DNA of 10,312 nt from a bacterium (GTDB lineage: Bacteria > Desulfobacterota > GWC2-55-46), in the NCBI GenBank assembly GCA_004298725.1, contig SCQA01000289.1:1-10312 (forward strand), given 5' to 3'. The first letter of the stretch is position 1. The number at the start of each line of letters is the position of its first letter. The notes under the pieces are model-generated. The model was not told the origin of the DNA, searched no databases, and saw only the letters and a list, made by a program, of their open reading frames with translations. Shown here in pieces: positions 1-5,654 of this stretch. A program made the translations under genes and the position numbers.

Positions 1-800
1 CCTTTGTCGTCAAGCCCCTCGCGGTGAAATACAAGCGGAACTTCATAAATACACTTTACGTCTTCCGCTGAAATTACGGCGTCTTTGTCGACGTTGCAAA
101 AGAGCGCTATTTTGCCCTTCAGCTCCGCCATTACCGGCCTGTCGGACCTGCAAAGGAGTATGTCCGCCTGTATGCCTATTTCGCGAAGCTTATTCACGCT
201 GTGCTGTGTGGGTTTCGTTTTTACCTCGTGGGCGGTGGCGATGTACGGAAGAAGCGTAAGGTGCACGTACAGGCAATTCTCCCTGCCGAGGTCGTGGCGC
301 AACTGCCTTATGGCCTCAAGAAACGGCAGGCTTTCAATGTCGCCCACGGTGCCGCCTATTTCCACTATGGCCACGTCAACGCCGCTGGCAAGGGCGAGTA
401 TCTTGCCCTTTATTTCATCCGTTACGTGCGGCACCACCTGAACGGTACAGCCAAGATAGTCGCCGCGCCTTTCCTTTGTGATTATGCTGTCGTATACCTG
501 CCCTGTCGTGAAGTTATTTCTCTTGGTCAGTTTTGCCGAAGTAAATCTTTCATAGTGTCCGAGGTCAAGGTCTGTTTCGGCTCCGTCGTCCGTAACAAAG
601 ACCTCGCCGTGCTGAAACGGACTCATGGTGCCCGGGTCTACGTTTATATACGGGTCGAGCTTTTGAATGGTTATGGTAAGGCCCCTTGCCTCAAGAAGCG
701 CCCCGATGGACGCGCTGGCAAGCCCCTTGCCAAGGGACGATACTACGCCGCCCGTAACGAAAATGAATTTTGTTTTTATATTTTTTTTCTGCTCTGTCAT
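1..800 (-). CDS. pyrG: CTP synthase, N-terminal part (runs off the window)
   Basis: CTP synthase makes CTP from UTP, ATP and glutamine in the cytoplasm. The first 266 residues are visible, which covers essentially the synthetase (amidoligase) domain of a protein usually about 540 residues long; the glutamine amidotransferase domain lies beyond position 1. The translation starts MTEQKKNIKTKFIFVTGG and contains the P-loop GGVVSSLGKG (residues 17-26), then KLDPYINVDPGTMSPFQHGE and TDLDLGHYERF, all hallmarks of the family. The ATG at 798-800 is preceded by GGAG eight bases upstream. It lies 33 bases after the kdsB stop codon on the same strand, so the two are very likely co-transcribed. CTP is also the co-substrate of KdsB, which fits the pairing; kdsA often follows in related genomes but would be outside the window. 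Confidence 0.97.
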   Translation of the reverse strand, partial: MTEQKKNIKTKFIFVTGGVVSSLGKGLASASIGALLEARGLTITIQKLDPYINVDPGTMSPFQHGEVFVTDDGAETDLDLGHYERFTSAKLTKRNNFTTGQVYDSIITKERRGDYLGCTVQVVPHVTDEIKGKILALASGVDVAIVEIGGTVGDIESLPFLEAIRQLRHDLGRENCLYVHLTLLPYIATAHEVKTKPTQHSVNKLREIGIQADILLCRSDRPVMAELKGKIALFCNVDKDAVISAEDVKCIYEVPLVFHREGLDDK

Positions 801-833
801 TAAAATACTCCGAAAAGGCTTTGCGGGCGCGTC

Positions 834-1565
834 CTACGCCCTGCTTATTATTTCTCTCACCCTTTTAAGATCGCCGTCCGTATCAACGGAGACGGGGTTA
901 AAGGGCGTTTCAACGACCTTTATTTTAAAGCCGTTTTCAATGGCTCTCAGCTGTTCAAGCCGCTCTGCCTGTTCAAGCGGGGTAGGCTCTAATTTTGCGA
1001 AATTTTCAAGAAAGGCCTTTGTGTAAACGTACAGCCCTATGTGTTTGTAAGGCTCTGCGCCCTCATTAAACGCGGCTCTGTAATAAGGAAGCGGGCTTCT
1101 TGAAAAATAAAGCGCCCAGCCGTCTTTGTCCGTTACCACCTTTACGGCGTTTGGGTCGTTGTATTCATGCTCGGAGGTTATCTTTGTTTTAAGCGTGCAT
1201 ATCTTAATGCGCTTGTCGTCAATCAGCGGCCTTATCGCGCTGTCTATCATATCCGGCTCGATTAGCGGCTCGTCGCCCTGAATGTTTACAATAATCGAAG
1301 CCTTTACAGCCTTTGCCGCCTCGGCAATTCTGTCCGTGCCGGAGGCGTGGTCAGGCGAAGTCATAATTGCCGTGCCGCCGCAAGCCTTTACGACATTGAA
1401 TATTCTAATATCGTCCGTAGCCACTATAACTTCTTCAACAAGGCGGGCGGCCTTTGCCCTCTCGTAAACGCGCTGTATCATCGGTTTGCCGCATATGTCG
1501 GCAAGCGGCTTACCCGGCAAACGCGTGGATGCGAACCTCGCGGGAATGAACGCGGCAACTTTCAT
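834..1565 (-). CDS. kdsB: 3-deoxy-manno-octulosonate cytidylyltransferase (CMP-Kdo synthetase)
   Basis: KdsB activates Kdo with CTP to give CMP-Kdo for the lipopolysaccharide inner core, so its presence implies an LPS-bearing outer membrane. The 243-aa protein has the usual family length. Visible motifs are the N-terminal nucleotide-binding signature IPARFASTRLPGKPL (residues 7-21), VATDD (48-52), SGTDRIAEA (75-83), the metal/substrate loop NIQGDEPLI (94-102), HIGLYVY and LEQAERLEQLRAIENG, and the C-terminal DTDGDLKRV. Because MKVAAFIPAR is the normal start of the family, the ATG at 1563-1565 is firm. Upstream of it there is no proper Shine-Dalgarno sequence, only AGAGA about 10 bases away, because a palindromic element begins at the very next base. 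pyrG follows after 33 bases. Confidence 0.97.
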   Translation of the reverse strand: MKVAAFIPARFASTRLPGKPLADICGKPMIQRVYERAKAARLVEEVIVATDDIRIFNVVKACGGTAIMTSPDHASGTDRIAEAAKAVKASIIVNIQGDEPLIEPDMIDSAIRPLIDDKRIKICTLKTKITSEHEYNDPNAVKVVTDKDGWALYFSRSPLPYYRAAFNEGAEPYKHIGLYVYTKAFLENFAKLEPTPLEQAERLEQLRAIENGFKIKVVETPFNPVSVDTDGDLKRVREIISRA

Positions 1566-1713
1566 TTAAGGGTGTCTCTAAAAATTAGAAATTTTCCCCG
1601 AGGTCGAAGCAGGATGAAATAAAAAGCGGAGCATATATGCGAATATGTGAGCATTTTTATTTCGTCCTAACAAAGAGATCGGGAAAAAGAGCAATTTTTA
1701 GAGGTGCCCTTAA
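1566..1713. repeat. 148-bp near-palindromic element (MITE/REP-like), abutting the kdsB start
   Basis: The two ends are TTAAGGGTGTCTCTAAAAATT (first 21 bases) and its near inverse at 1693-1713. They match at all but three positions, and those three would be G-U pairs in a plus-strand transcript. Inside, AGGATGAAATAAAAA pairs with TTTTTATTTCGTCCT, again with one G-U position, and TTTTCCCCGAGGTC roughly matches the complement of GAGATCGGGAAAAA. The whole thing can therefore fold as one long imperfect hairpin with a loop near 1640. TTAA lies at both ends and could be a target-site duplication or just part of the palindrome. No coding capacity is seen. Architecture and size fit a miniature inverted-repeat element, but family membership needs a search of the host genome. 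Confidence 0.7.
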
Positions 1714-1716
1714 CTC

Positions 1717-1744
1717 AATATATCAAATCCAACTGCTATGTCAA
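1717..1744 (-). promoter_or_regulatory. sigma-70-type promoter for kdsB-pyrG
   Basis: On the minus strand there is a perfect -35 TTGACA (1739-1744), a 16-base spacer and the -10 TATATT (1717-1722, 5 of 6 to consensus). Transcription would start at about 1710, at the outer edge of the 148-bp palindrome, so the element would form practically the entire kdsB leader RNA. The boxes are seen; their use is inferred. Confidence 0.6.
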
Positions 1745-1878
1745 TACTAAGCAAGCGATGGAAGTTATCCGTTATCTGTTTTGATTATCGGTAACTGAGA
1801 ACCGTTCACTGATAATAGGTAATGTCAATTATTATGTGTCATATGAAAAGGGATAACATTTCATTTTTTGCATGTAAA

Positions 1879-1950
1879 GTAGTACGAGTCTTCAGCCTCG
1901 CGCGTTATAACCATGCAAAGCAAAACAGCGAGGCTGAAGCCTCGCACTAC
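1879..1950. repeat. REP-like inverted repeat
   Basis: Two 23-base arms, 1879-1901 and 1928-1950, are inverted copies matching at 21 of 23 positions and separated by 26 bases. The right arm contains a perfect small hairpin, GCGAGGCT-GA-AGCCTCGC (1928-1945); the left arm has a damaged version of it. Paired, oppositely oriented short palindromes are the layout of REP/BIME elements mobilised by REP-associated IS200-like transposases. No transposase is present in this window. Confidence 0.6.
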
Positions 1951-2015
1951 GCATTACGAAGTTCGCAACAAGCGTTATCCACGAACACTCCTCAGCACAG
2001 CTATAATCGTTATTA

Positions 2016-2046
2016 TTGACAGCAATAAGCAGTGTGTGCTAAAAAT
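2016..2046 (+). promoter_or_regulatory. promoter of the tRNA-Leu gene
   Basis: A perfect -35 TTGACA (2016-2021) is followed after 18 bases by a -10-like TAAAAA at 2040-2045, preceded by TG at 2037-2038 as in extended -10 promoters. Transcription would begin around 2052, about 18 bases before the mature tRNA 5' end. Confidence 0.55.
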
Positions 2047-2069
2047 TTCTTTTAAGCTCATCACACATG

Positions 2070-2156
2070 GCCGGAGTGGTGAAACTGGCAGACGCGCGGG
2101 ACTCAAAATCCCGTGGAAGCAATTCCATGCGGGTTCGACCCCCGCCTCCGGCACCA
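2070..2156 (+). tRNA. tRNA-Leu, anticodon CAA (reads UUG)
   Basis: The acceptor stem GCCGGAG (2070-2076) pairs with CTCCGGC (2146-2152), followed by discriminator A and an encoded CCA end (2154-2156). The anticodon stem CGGGA/TCCCG encloses the loop CTCAAAA, so the anticodon is CAA at 2104-2106. The long variable arm (GTGGAAGCAATTCCAT region) marks a class II tRNA, as expected for leucine, and the T-arm GCGGGTTCGACCCCCGC is canonical. It stands alone with its own promoter. Confidence 0.96.
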
Positions 2157-2181
2157 ATTAAGCAATAAAACCCGACTTTGC

Positions 2182-2207
2182 GTTGGGTTACGCTTCGCTA
2201 ACTCAAT
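2182..2207. repeat. small inverted repeat downstream of the tRNA
   Basis: GTTGGGTTA (2182-2190) and TAACTCAAT (2199-2207) are inverted copies apart from two positions that would be G-U pairs in plus-strand RNA, around a CGCTTCGC loop. It resembles the widespread intergenic GTTGGGTT...AACCCAAC type of repeat. No T-run follows, so it is not an obvious intrinsic terminator, although it lies 26 bases after the tRNA. From here to 2423 nothing else is supported beyond a weak TATAAG -10-like box at 2392-2397. Confidence 0.4.
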
Positions 2208-2423
2208 CTACTCTCTCTTAGTTATCGCCTGTCAAGGCTGAAAAATATAAATAGCCTATTGCTTGCCGTAAATCTCCGCCACTTATACAGGAGTAATTGG
2301 ATTATAAATTTACAGCATTATTAAACCCCACCCTTATTTTACTATCGCTTATCCGCCATTCTTCCTTCTTTATTTTCCCTTCATAACTTGCTATAAGTAG
2401 CGGACAGGAAAGCTCTCGACCTT

Positions 2424-3416
2424 GTGAAGGATACTATCTTGGAAATCTTCTTTGCACCCATGCTAAGGGCTGGCCTCGCGCTGTTTTTCATATTTTTTTT
2501 CTTATTGCCCGTTTATGCCGTGGCGGAAGATCAACCGCCCCCGGCGCCGGCGCAAAAACCAAAAAACAAGCACGTCAGCTTTGAATATGAGCTTGACCCT
2601 TATTATTCAAACGTGGGGCTACTCATAAACCTTACGGACAAACCTATACCCGACGCCGGAGAGGCGCCAGAGCTTGAGGTTTACAAACAGCTCCTATTCA
2701 GCTCTTTCATACCACGGGCCGTGATACTTGAGGCCGCCATATTCCCCATGCCGGACTTGGGCGTAGCCATAAGGGACAAGGCGCCGGAGTTTTACAGCGA
2801 AAGCGAAGTAATAAACAACTTCAACCTTGTAAAAGCGATAACAGCCGGGTTTGAAGAGCCTTACGCGCTTTCGCTGTTCGCGGGCAACGTAATGAGTTTT
2901 ACGCGGCCGGACGAGAAAAAAAAGCACGGAAACTTCGGGTACATGGGCTACCTTATAAGCGTAAGCGACTACCACATAAAGAGCAACAGGCTTATCGAAG
3001 ACAAATCAGTTGAACTTGAATGGAAGATAAAAGGCGACAGAAAATTCTCCACGCACACGCTTCACTGGAGCTTCAGGATTGGCGAAAAACTGCATTCAAA
3101 CCGCGACATAAAAGACGTTATCTACATTGCCCTCAGAAGGAGCCTGCTTGACTTTGCCGCGCCGTCAGGCTCCTTAAGCTCCATACTTGAAAACAGCGGG
3201 TTTGAATACATCTATGACATGGACAATAAAAACTTCAAGCCGGTGCGCCACTACTTTACAGTTGACAAGAAGTGGCCTTACAGCAAGAAAAGAATGGGCT
3301 TTTCATTGGCGCTTGGCTTCATATGGGAAGGCGCGCAAAAATATACCGGCGCGCTCGCGGATATCGACGGAAGAAACAACTTTCAGGTGGTGCTACGCCC
3401 TAATATCCAGTTCTGA
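2424..3416 (+). CDS. exported, probably outer-membrane protein of unknown function
   Basis: The function is not recognised. The 330-aa protein begins with a strong signal peptide (LRAGLALFFIFFFLLPVYA, about residues 14-32, cleavage near AVA-EDQ), followed by a short Pro-rich linker (PPPAPAQKP). The rest is rich in aromatic residues and alternating patterns such as SFEYELDPYYSNVGLLINLT, HTLHWSFRIG and MGFSLALGFIWEG, and the chain ends in Phe (RPNIQF). These suggest a beta-rich protein, perhaps an outer-membrane barrel; this is inference. GTG at 2424 has AGGAAAG 11 bases upstream; ATG at 2460 (MLRAGLAL...) would give a tidier signal peptide and is a serious alternative. A weak TATAAG box lies at 2392-2397. 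It converges on the pentaheme cytochrome gene with 56 bases between stop codons, and no clear terminator is seen there. Confidence 0.75.
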   Translation: MKDTILEIFFAPMLRAGLALFFIFFFLLPVYAVAEDQPPPAPAQKPKNKHVSFEYELDPYYSNVGLLINLTDKPIPDAGEAPELEVYKQLLFSSFIPRAVILEAAIFPMPDLGVAIRDKAPEFYSESEVINNFNLVKAITAGFEEPYALSLFAGNVMSFTRPDEKKKHGNFGYMGYLISVSDYHIKSNRLIEDKSVELEWKIKGDRKFSTHTLHWSFRIGEKLHSNRDIKDVIYIALRRSLLDFAAPSGSLSSILENSGFEYIYDMDNKNFKPVRHYFTVDKKWPYSKKRMGFSLALGFIWEGAQKYTGALADIDGRNNFQVVLRPNIQF

Positions 3417-3472
3417 CAGGCCTGCCAGAAAAAAATACCGCGCGATAATGAACTTGAGTTTTAAATAATTCA

Positions 3473-4645
3473 TCAGAGCGGAGCGCGCAGGTCTTTAAGC
3501 GGAATCGCCTTTTTAAACAACAAATACCCCGACCCTGACGTATTCTTTAACGCTTCTTCGAGTTCCGCCTTTTTCATGGCCGGGTCATGATTTTTCACGG
3601 CATTTTTAAAAAAACGGTTGTAAAACTCATCGGGGAAAACCATGACCTCAAAAACAAGCATTCCGCCCTTAACCGGGCGCTTAACAACGTAGTCGAATTC
3701 ATAGCTCTTATGCGGCGCAATCCTCGTATCGAATATCTCTTTTGAAAGGTCAAGGTTAACTTTCCTCCCGATTGACGCCTCTTTCGAAGTACCGCGCAAT
3801 ACATTCCCCTTTGCATCAATCAAAAACCCTTTTATAACCACAAGCGGCGTTGCGTATGTGGGGAAATAATGGCCGACCCCTGAGTTGGTTATCCTTAACT
3901 TAGCGCCTATGTGCGCCCCTTGAGCCGTTCTTTCAACCTCAATTTTAACCCCGCTTTTGACCATTTCCGGGTCGTGGATACCTCTGAAAAGGTGCCTTCG
4001 CCCCGGCATGTGGCAGTTCTGGCAAGTGACACCGTTCTTTCCGTATTCGCTCTCCTTCCACTCCGCGTAAGTATTTACAAGGAGTTTTCCGTTCAGGTCA
4101 AATCCTTCATAAAGCTGATGGCAAGCGGCGCAGAATTCGGCTTTTTCAAAAAATTCTTTTTGAAGCGAAACGTGATCCGCTTTAACCCCTATCTTAAAAC
4201 CGCCCGGATTAAGCGAGGCCGGACCAAAGACGCCGCCATCCCTAACATGACATACGGCACAGCTTACACCCGATAATTTCAACTTTTCATCAAAAGAGCC
4301 GTTAGGGGCGTTTTCACCTGCGATTACTTCGCTCTGTACCACAAGAGGCGCATGGCAATAATAACAGGAACCGGCTGTTTGAGGGTCGGCTTTGGGGTCG
4401 AGTTGAGCAAGTAGCCCCGGCCCTGCGCTTTTGCTGTGAAGCGCGCCTTTCCATTCTTCGTACTGGCTCAAGTGACACTTCGCGCATTTTTCAGGATAGA
4501 GGCTTTCAATAGACATTACGGAACCTACGTTTACCGGCCTTTTCCAGTATCCCGTCGCGCCAGCTTCTCCTCCGGCTGCAAAAGCCGGAAAAGCCGCCGC
4601 CAATGAGAATAAAAGCGCCAATATTCTCAGCGTTACCGGGCGCAC
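3473..4645 (-). CDS. periplasmic pentaheme c-type cytochrome
   Basis: This is a 390-aa exported electron-transfer protein. A signal peptide (LRILALLFSLAAAFPAFA, about residues 6-23) is followed by five CXXCH haem-attachment motifs: CAKCH (54-58), CYYCH (94-98), CAVCH (129-133), CAACH (172-176) and CQNCH (208-212). Arrangement and spacing resemble the cytochrome c554-like multihaem family. The C-terminal half has no haem motif; it contains RITNSGVGHYFPT (251-263), a GHxxPT signature that recurs in beta-sandwich tails of multihaem cytochromes from metal- and sulfur-metabolising bacteria. The gene starts with GTG three bases after the stop codon of the monohaem cytochrome, so translational coupling is likely; its own Shine-Dalgarno is weak. 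The two cytochromes probably work as a pair. Redox partner and substrate cannot be read from the sequence. Confidence 0.9.
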   Translation of the reverse strand: MRPVTLRILALLFSLAAAFPAFAAGGEAGATGYWKRPVNVGSVMSIESLYPEKCAKCHLSQYEEWKGALHSKSAGPGLLAQLDPKADPQTAGSCYYCHAPLVVQSEVIAGENAPNGSFDEKLKLSGVSCAVCHVRDGGVFGPASLNPGGFKIGVKADHVSLQKEFFEKAEFCAACHQLYEGFDLNGKLLVNTYAEWKESEYGKNGVTCQNCHMPGRRHLFRGIHDPEMVKSGVKIEVERTAQGAHIGAKLRITNSGVGHYFPTYATPLVVIKGFLIDAKGNVLRGTSKEASIGRKVNLDLSKEIFDTRIAPHKSYEFDYVVKRPVKGGMLVFEVMVFPDEFYNRFFKNAVKNHDPAMKKAELEEALKNTSGSGYLLFKKAIPLKDLRAPL

Positions 4646-4648
4646 TCT

Positions 4649-5137
4649 TTACTTCATCCCGCAAGGGTTTTTGGAAGCGCAAGGGTTTTTCATGCCGCAC
4701 GGATTCACTGGCGCCGTAGCGCCATCCTTGGCGTTAACGGTAATATAACCGGCAAGCGCTGTCATCTCTTGAGAATTCCACTTAAGGGGTTTGCCTTTCA
4801 TTGGGTTGACCATGCAAAAGTTTATCATCTGGTCCATAGTCACGATGTCATCCGGCATCTTTATATACTTCGGAAAAGGCTCTTTTTTAAGCCCGGCTCC
4901 ATCAGGATGACAAGTGCCACAGGCCGTCCCGGACGTCCCCATCGCGGTAGAGCCCCATAATTTTATGCCCATCTCTTTAAGCGCAACAGAATCCTTTATG
5001 GCATTTTTTCTGATGGGAATGTTCTTTGACGCGCAAGGATTTTTATCCTCTGCCGCCGCTACGTCAATAAAACTTAATGTTATAAATACGGACGCTACCA
5101 AAAAGACCTTTAAAAACTTCCCGCAAATAACCGGCAT
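4649..5137 (-). CDS. monoheme c-type cytochrome with NPC repeats at both ends
   Basis: The 162-aa protein has a signal peptide (FLKVFLVASVFITLSFIDVAAA) and one haem motif CGTCH (residues 73-77 from the ATG). NPMKGKPLKW (from residue 111) offers Met113 as the likely sixth iron ligand, and EMTALAGYI is the usual C-terminal helix of class I cytochromes c. An NPCASK hexad directly follows the signal peptide (residue 33), and three more close the protein (NPCGMK, NPCASK, NPCGMK from residue 145). The neighbouring 91-aa protein is made of the same unit. I chose ATG at 5135-5137 because GGAGG lies six bases upstream; GTG at 5141-5143 would add two residues and is also possible, since a second GGAGG sits eight bases from it. 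The stop is three bases before the pentahaem gene, forming a two-gene unit. Confidence 0.9.
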   Translation of the reverse strand: MPVICGKFLKVFLVASVFITLSFIDVAAAEDKNPCASKNIPIRKNAIKDSVALKEMGIKLWGSTAMGTSGTACGTCHPDGAGLKKEPFPKYIKMPDDIVTMDQMINFCMVNPMKGKPLKWNSQEMTALAGYITVNAKDGATAPVNPCGMKNPCASKNPCGMK

Positions 5138-5143
5138 ACGCAC

Positions 5144-5156
5144 CCTCCTTTCCTCC
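5144..5156 (-). promoter_or_regulatory. double Shine-Dalgarno of the monoheme cytochrome
   Basis: Two GGAGG sequences occur in a row (5152-5156 and 5144-5148). The proximal one is six bases from ATG 5137; the distal one is eight bases from GTG 5143. Both spacings are good, so this site allows either start and suggests strong translation. Confidence 0.7.
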
Positions 5157-5166
5157 GATTTGGCAC

Positions 5167-5172
5167 ATTATA
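5167..5172 (-). promoter_or_regulatory. -10 box (TATAAT) for the two cytochrome genes
   Basis: A perfect TATAAT lies 30 bases before the cytochrome start codon, which would give a leader of only about 20 bases containing the double Shine-Dalgarno. No good -35 is found 16-18 bases upstream (ACCGCC at 17). That pattern fits an activator-dependent promoter, with the inverted repeat at 5205-5250 as a candidate binding region. This is inference from sequence only. Confidence 0.45.
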
Positions 5173-5204
5173 AAGAAAAATCTGTTAAGGGCGGTAAAAT
5201 GTAC

Positions 5205-5250
5205 ATGCCCGCCTAAGTCCGATCGCTTTAACAACGGATAAGGCGGGCAT
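5205..5250. promoter_or_regulatory. inverted repeat upstream of the cytochrome promoter
   Basis: ATGCCCGCCT (5205-5214) and AGGCGGGCAT (5241-5250) are perfect inverted copies, extended inwards by TCCG/CGGA after a short mismatch, with a loop of about 13 bases. On neither strand is it followed by a T-run, so it is not a typical terminator. It lies 33-78 bases upstream of the -10 box of the cytochrome pair, a place where a dimeric regulator could bind; an intergenic repeat is the other explanation. Confidence 0.4.
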
Positions 5251-5275
5251 ATATAAAAAACCAAACACTGCCATC

Positions 5276-5308
5276 AAAATTATCCGCCATTTGCGCGGAT
5301 AATTTTTT
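5276..5308 (-). terminator. bidirectional intrinsic terminator after the NPC-repeat gene
   Basis: A perfect 12-bp stem, AAAATTATCCGC (5276-5287) with GCGGATAATTTT (5295-5306), closes a 7-base loop. It begins 28 bases after the NPC-repeat gene's stop codon. Read on the minus strand it has A-rich sequence before and four T at the end; on the plus strand six T. It should separate the two-gene Cys-rich unit from the cytochrome pair. Confidence 0.7.
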
Positions 5309-5336
5309 AAATACAGGTACAAATCACAAAGCCGCT

Positions 5337-5612
5337 TTACTTAGCCGCGCAAGGATTTTTAGCCGCACACGGGTTCTTTGTGGCGCACGGATTCATTGTC
5401 TTATTTTTTTTCATCTTTTTCTTGCCCTTCTTCATCTTCGAGCAAGGGTTCTTTTTTGAACACGGGTTTTTAGCCGCGCACGGATTGTGCATAGCGCAAG
5501 GGTTCTTTACCGAGCATGGGTTTACAACCTTAGCGGATTCAGCGGCAACGCCCATTGAACTGAAGGCAAACAAAACCGTTACGGCCGTTAAAACTCCCAA
5601 TAACTTTTTCAT
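5337..5612 (-). CDS. small exported NPC-hexad repeat protein
   Basis: Function unknown. The 91-aa product has a clear signal peptide (MKKLLGVLTAVTVLFAFSS, cleavage near VAA-ES at residue 24). The mature part is almost entirely NPCxxx hexads: five in a row at residues 31, 37, 43, 49 and 55, a Lys/Met-rich linker (KKGKKKMKKNK), then three at 74, 80 and 86. That makes eight cysteines at a strict six-residue spacing, with no CXXC and no CXXCH, so covalent haem attachment is not expected. The ATG has AGGAG 12 bases upstream. It follows the SEC-C microprotein gene after 42 bases and is closed by a terminator. The same hexad is found at both ends of the monohaem cytochrome next door. Periplasmic metal binding, a disulfide-linked scaffold or an envelope interaction partner of that cytochrome are all possible; none is shown. 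Confidence 0.8.
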   Translation of the reverse strand: MKKLLGVLTAVTVLFAFSSMGVAAESAKVVNPCSVKNPCAMHNPCAAKNPCSKKNPCSKMKKGKKKMKKNKTMNPCATKNPCAAKNPCAAK

Positions 5613-5654
5613 CTTGATTATAATCTCCTATCGCATGAAATTGAGGTGTTTTTT

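Larger units (their letters stand above)
1714..2069. other. AT-rich non-coding region between kdsB and tRNA-Leu
   Basis: No convincing gene is seen here. At about 1762-1826 the sequence is made of degenerate, roughly seven-base units resembling GTTATCC (GTTATCC, GTTATCT, GTTTTGA and so on), with further GTTATCC or GGATAAC copies near 1850 and 1975. A REP-like inverted repeat sits at 1879-1950, the kdsB promoter at the left end and the tRNA promoter at the right end. Short open frames here lack Shine-Dalgarno sequences and overlap the repeats or the tRNA. Confidence 0.5.

Noticed and set aside
201..803. Plus-strand 200-aa frame opposite pyrG
   Set aside because: The minus strand encodes an unmistakable CTP synthase; the plus frame is a shadow.
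1762..1990. GTTATCC-like units as a CRISPR array or iterons
   Set aside because: Units are degenerate and irregular, with no constant spacer length and no replication or cas genes nearby.
1822..2161. Small plus-strand frames between kdsB and the tRNA
   Set aside because: They cross the REP-like repeat and the tRNA gene and have no supporting signals.
2070..2420. Integration site (att) at the 3' end of the tRNA
   Set aside because: No integrase and no direct repeat of the tRNA 3' end was found in the window.
3413..3428. CTGACAGGCCTGCCAG as a terminator between the convergent genes
   Set aside because: A near-palindrome without loop and with the A-run on the wrong side for the plus-strand gene; it cannot form a useful terminator hairpin.
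5337..5612. NPC-repeat protein as a multihaem cytochrome
   Set aside because: Cysteines are six residues apart and no CXXCH occurs, so haem c attachment is not expected.
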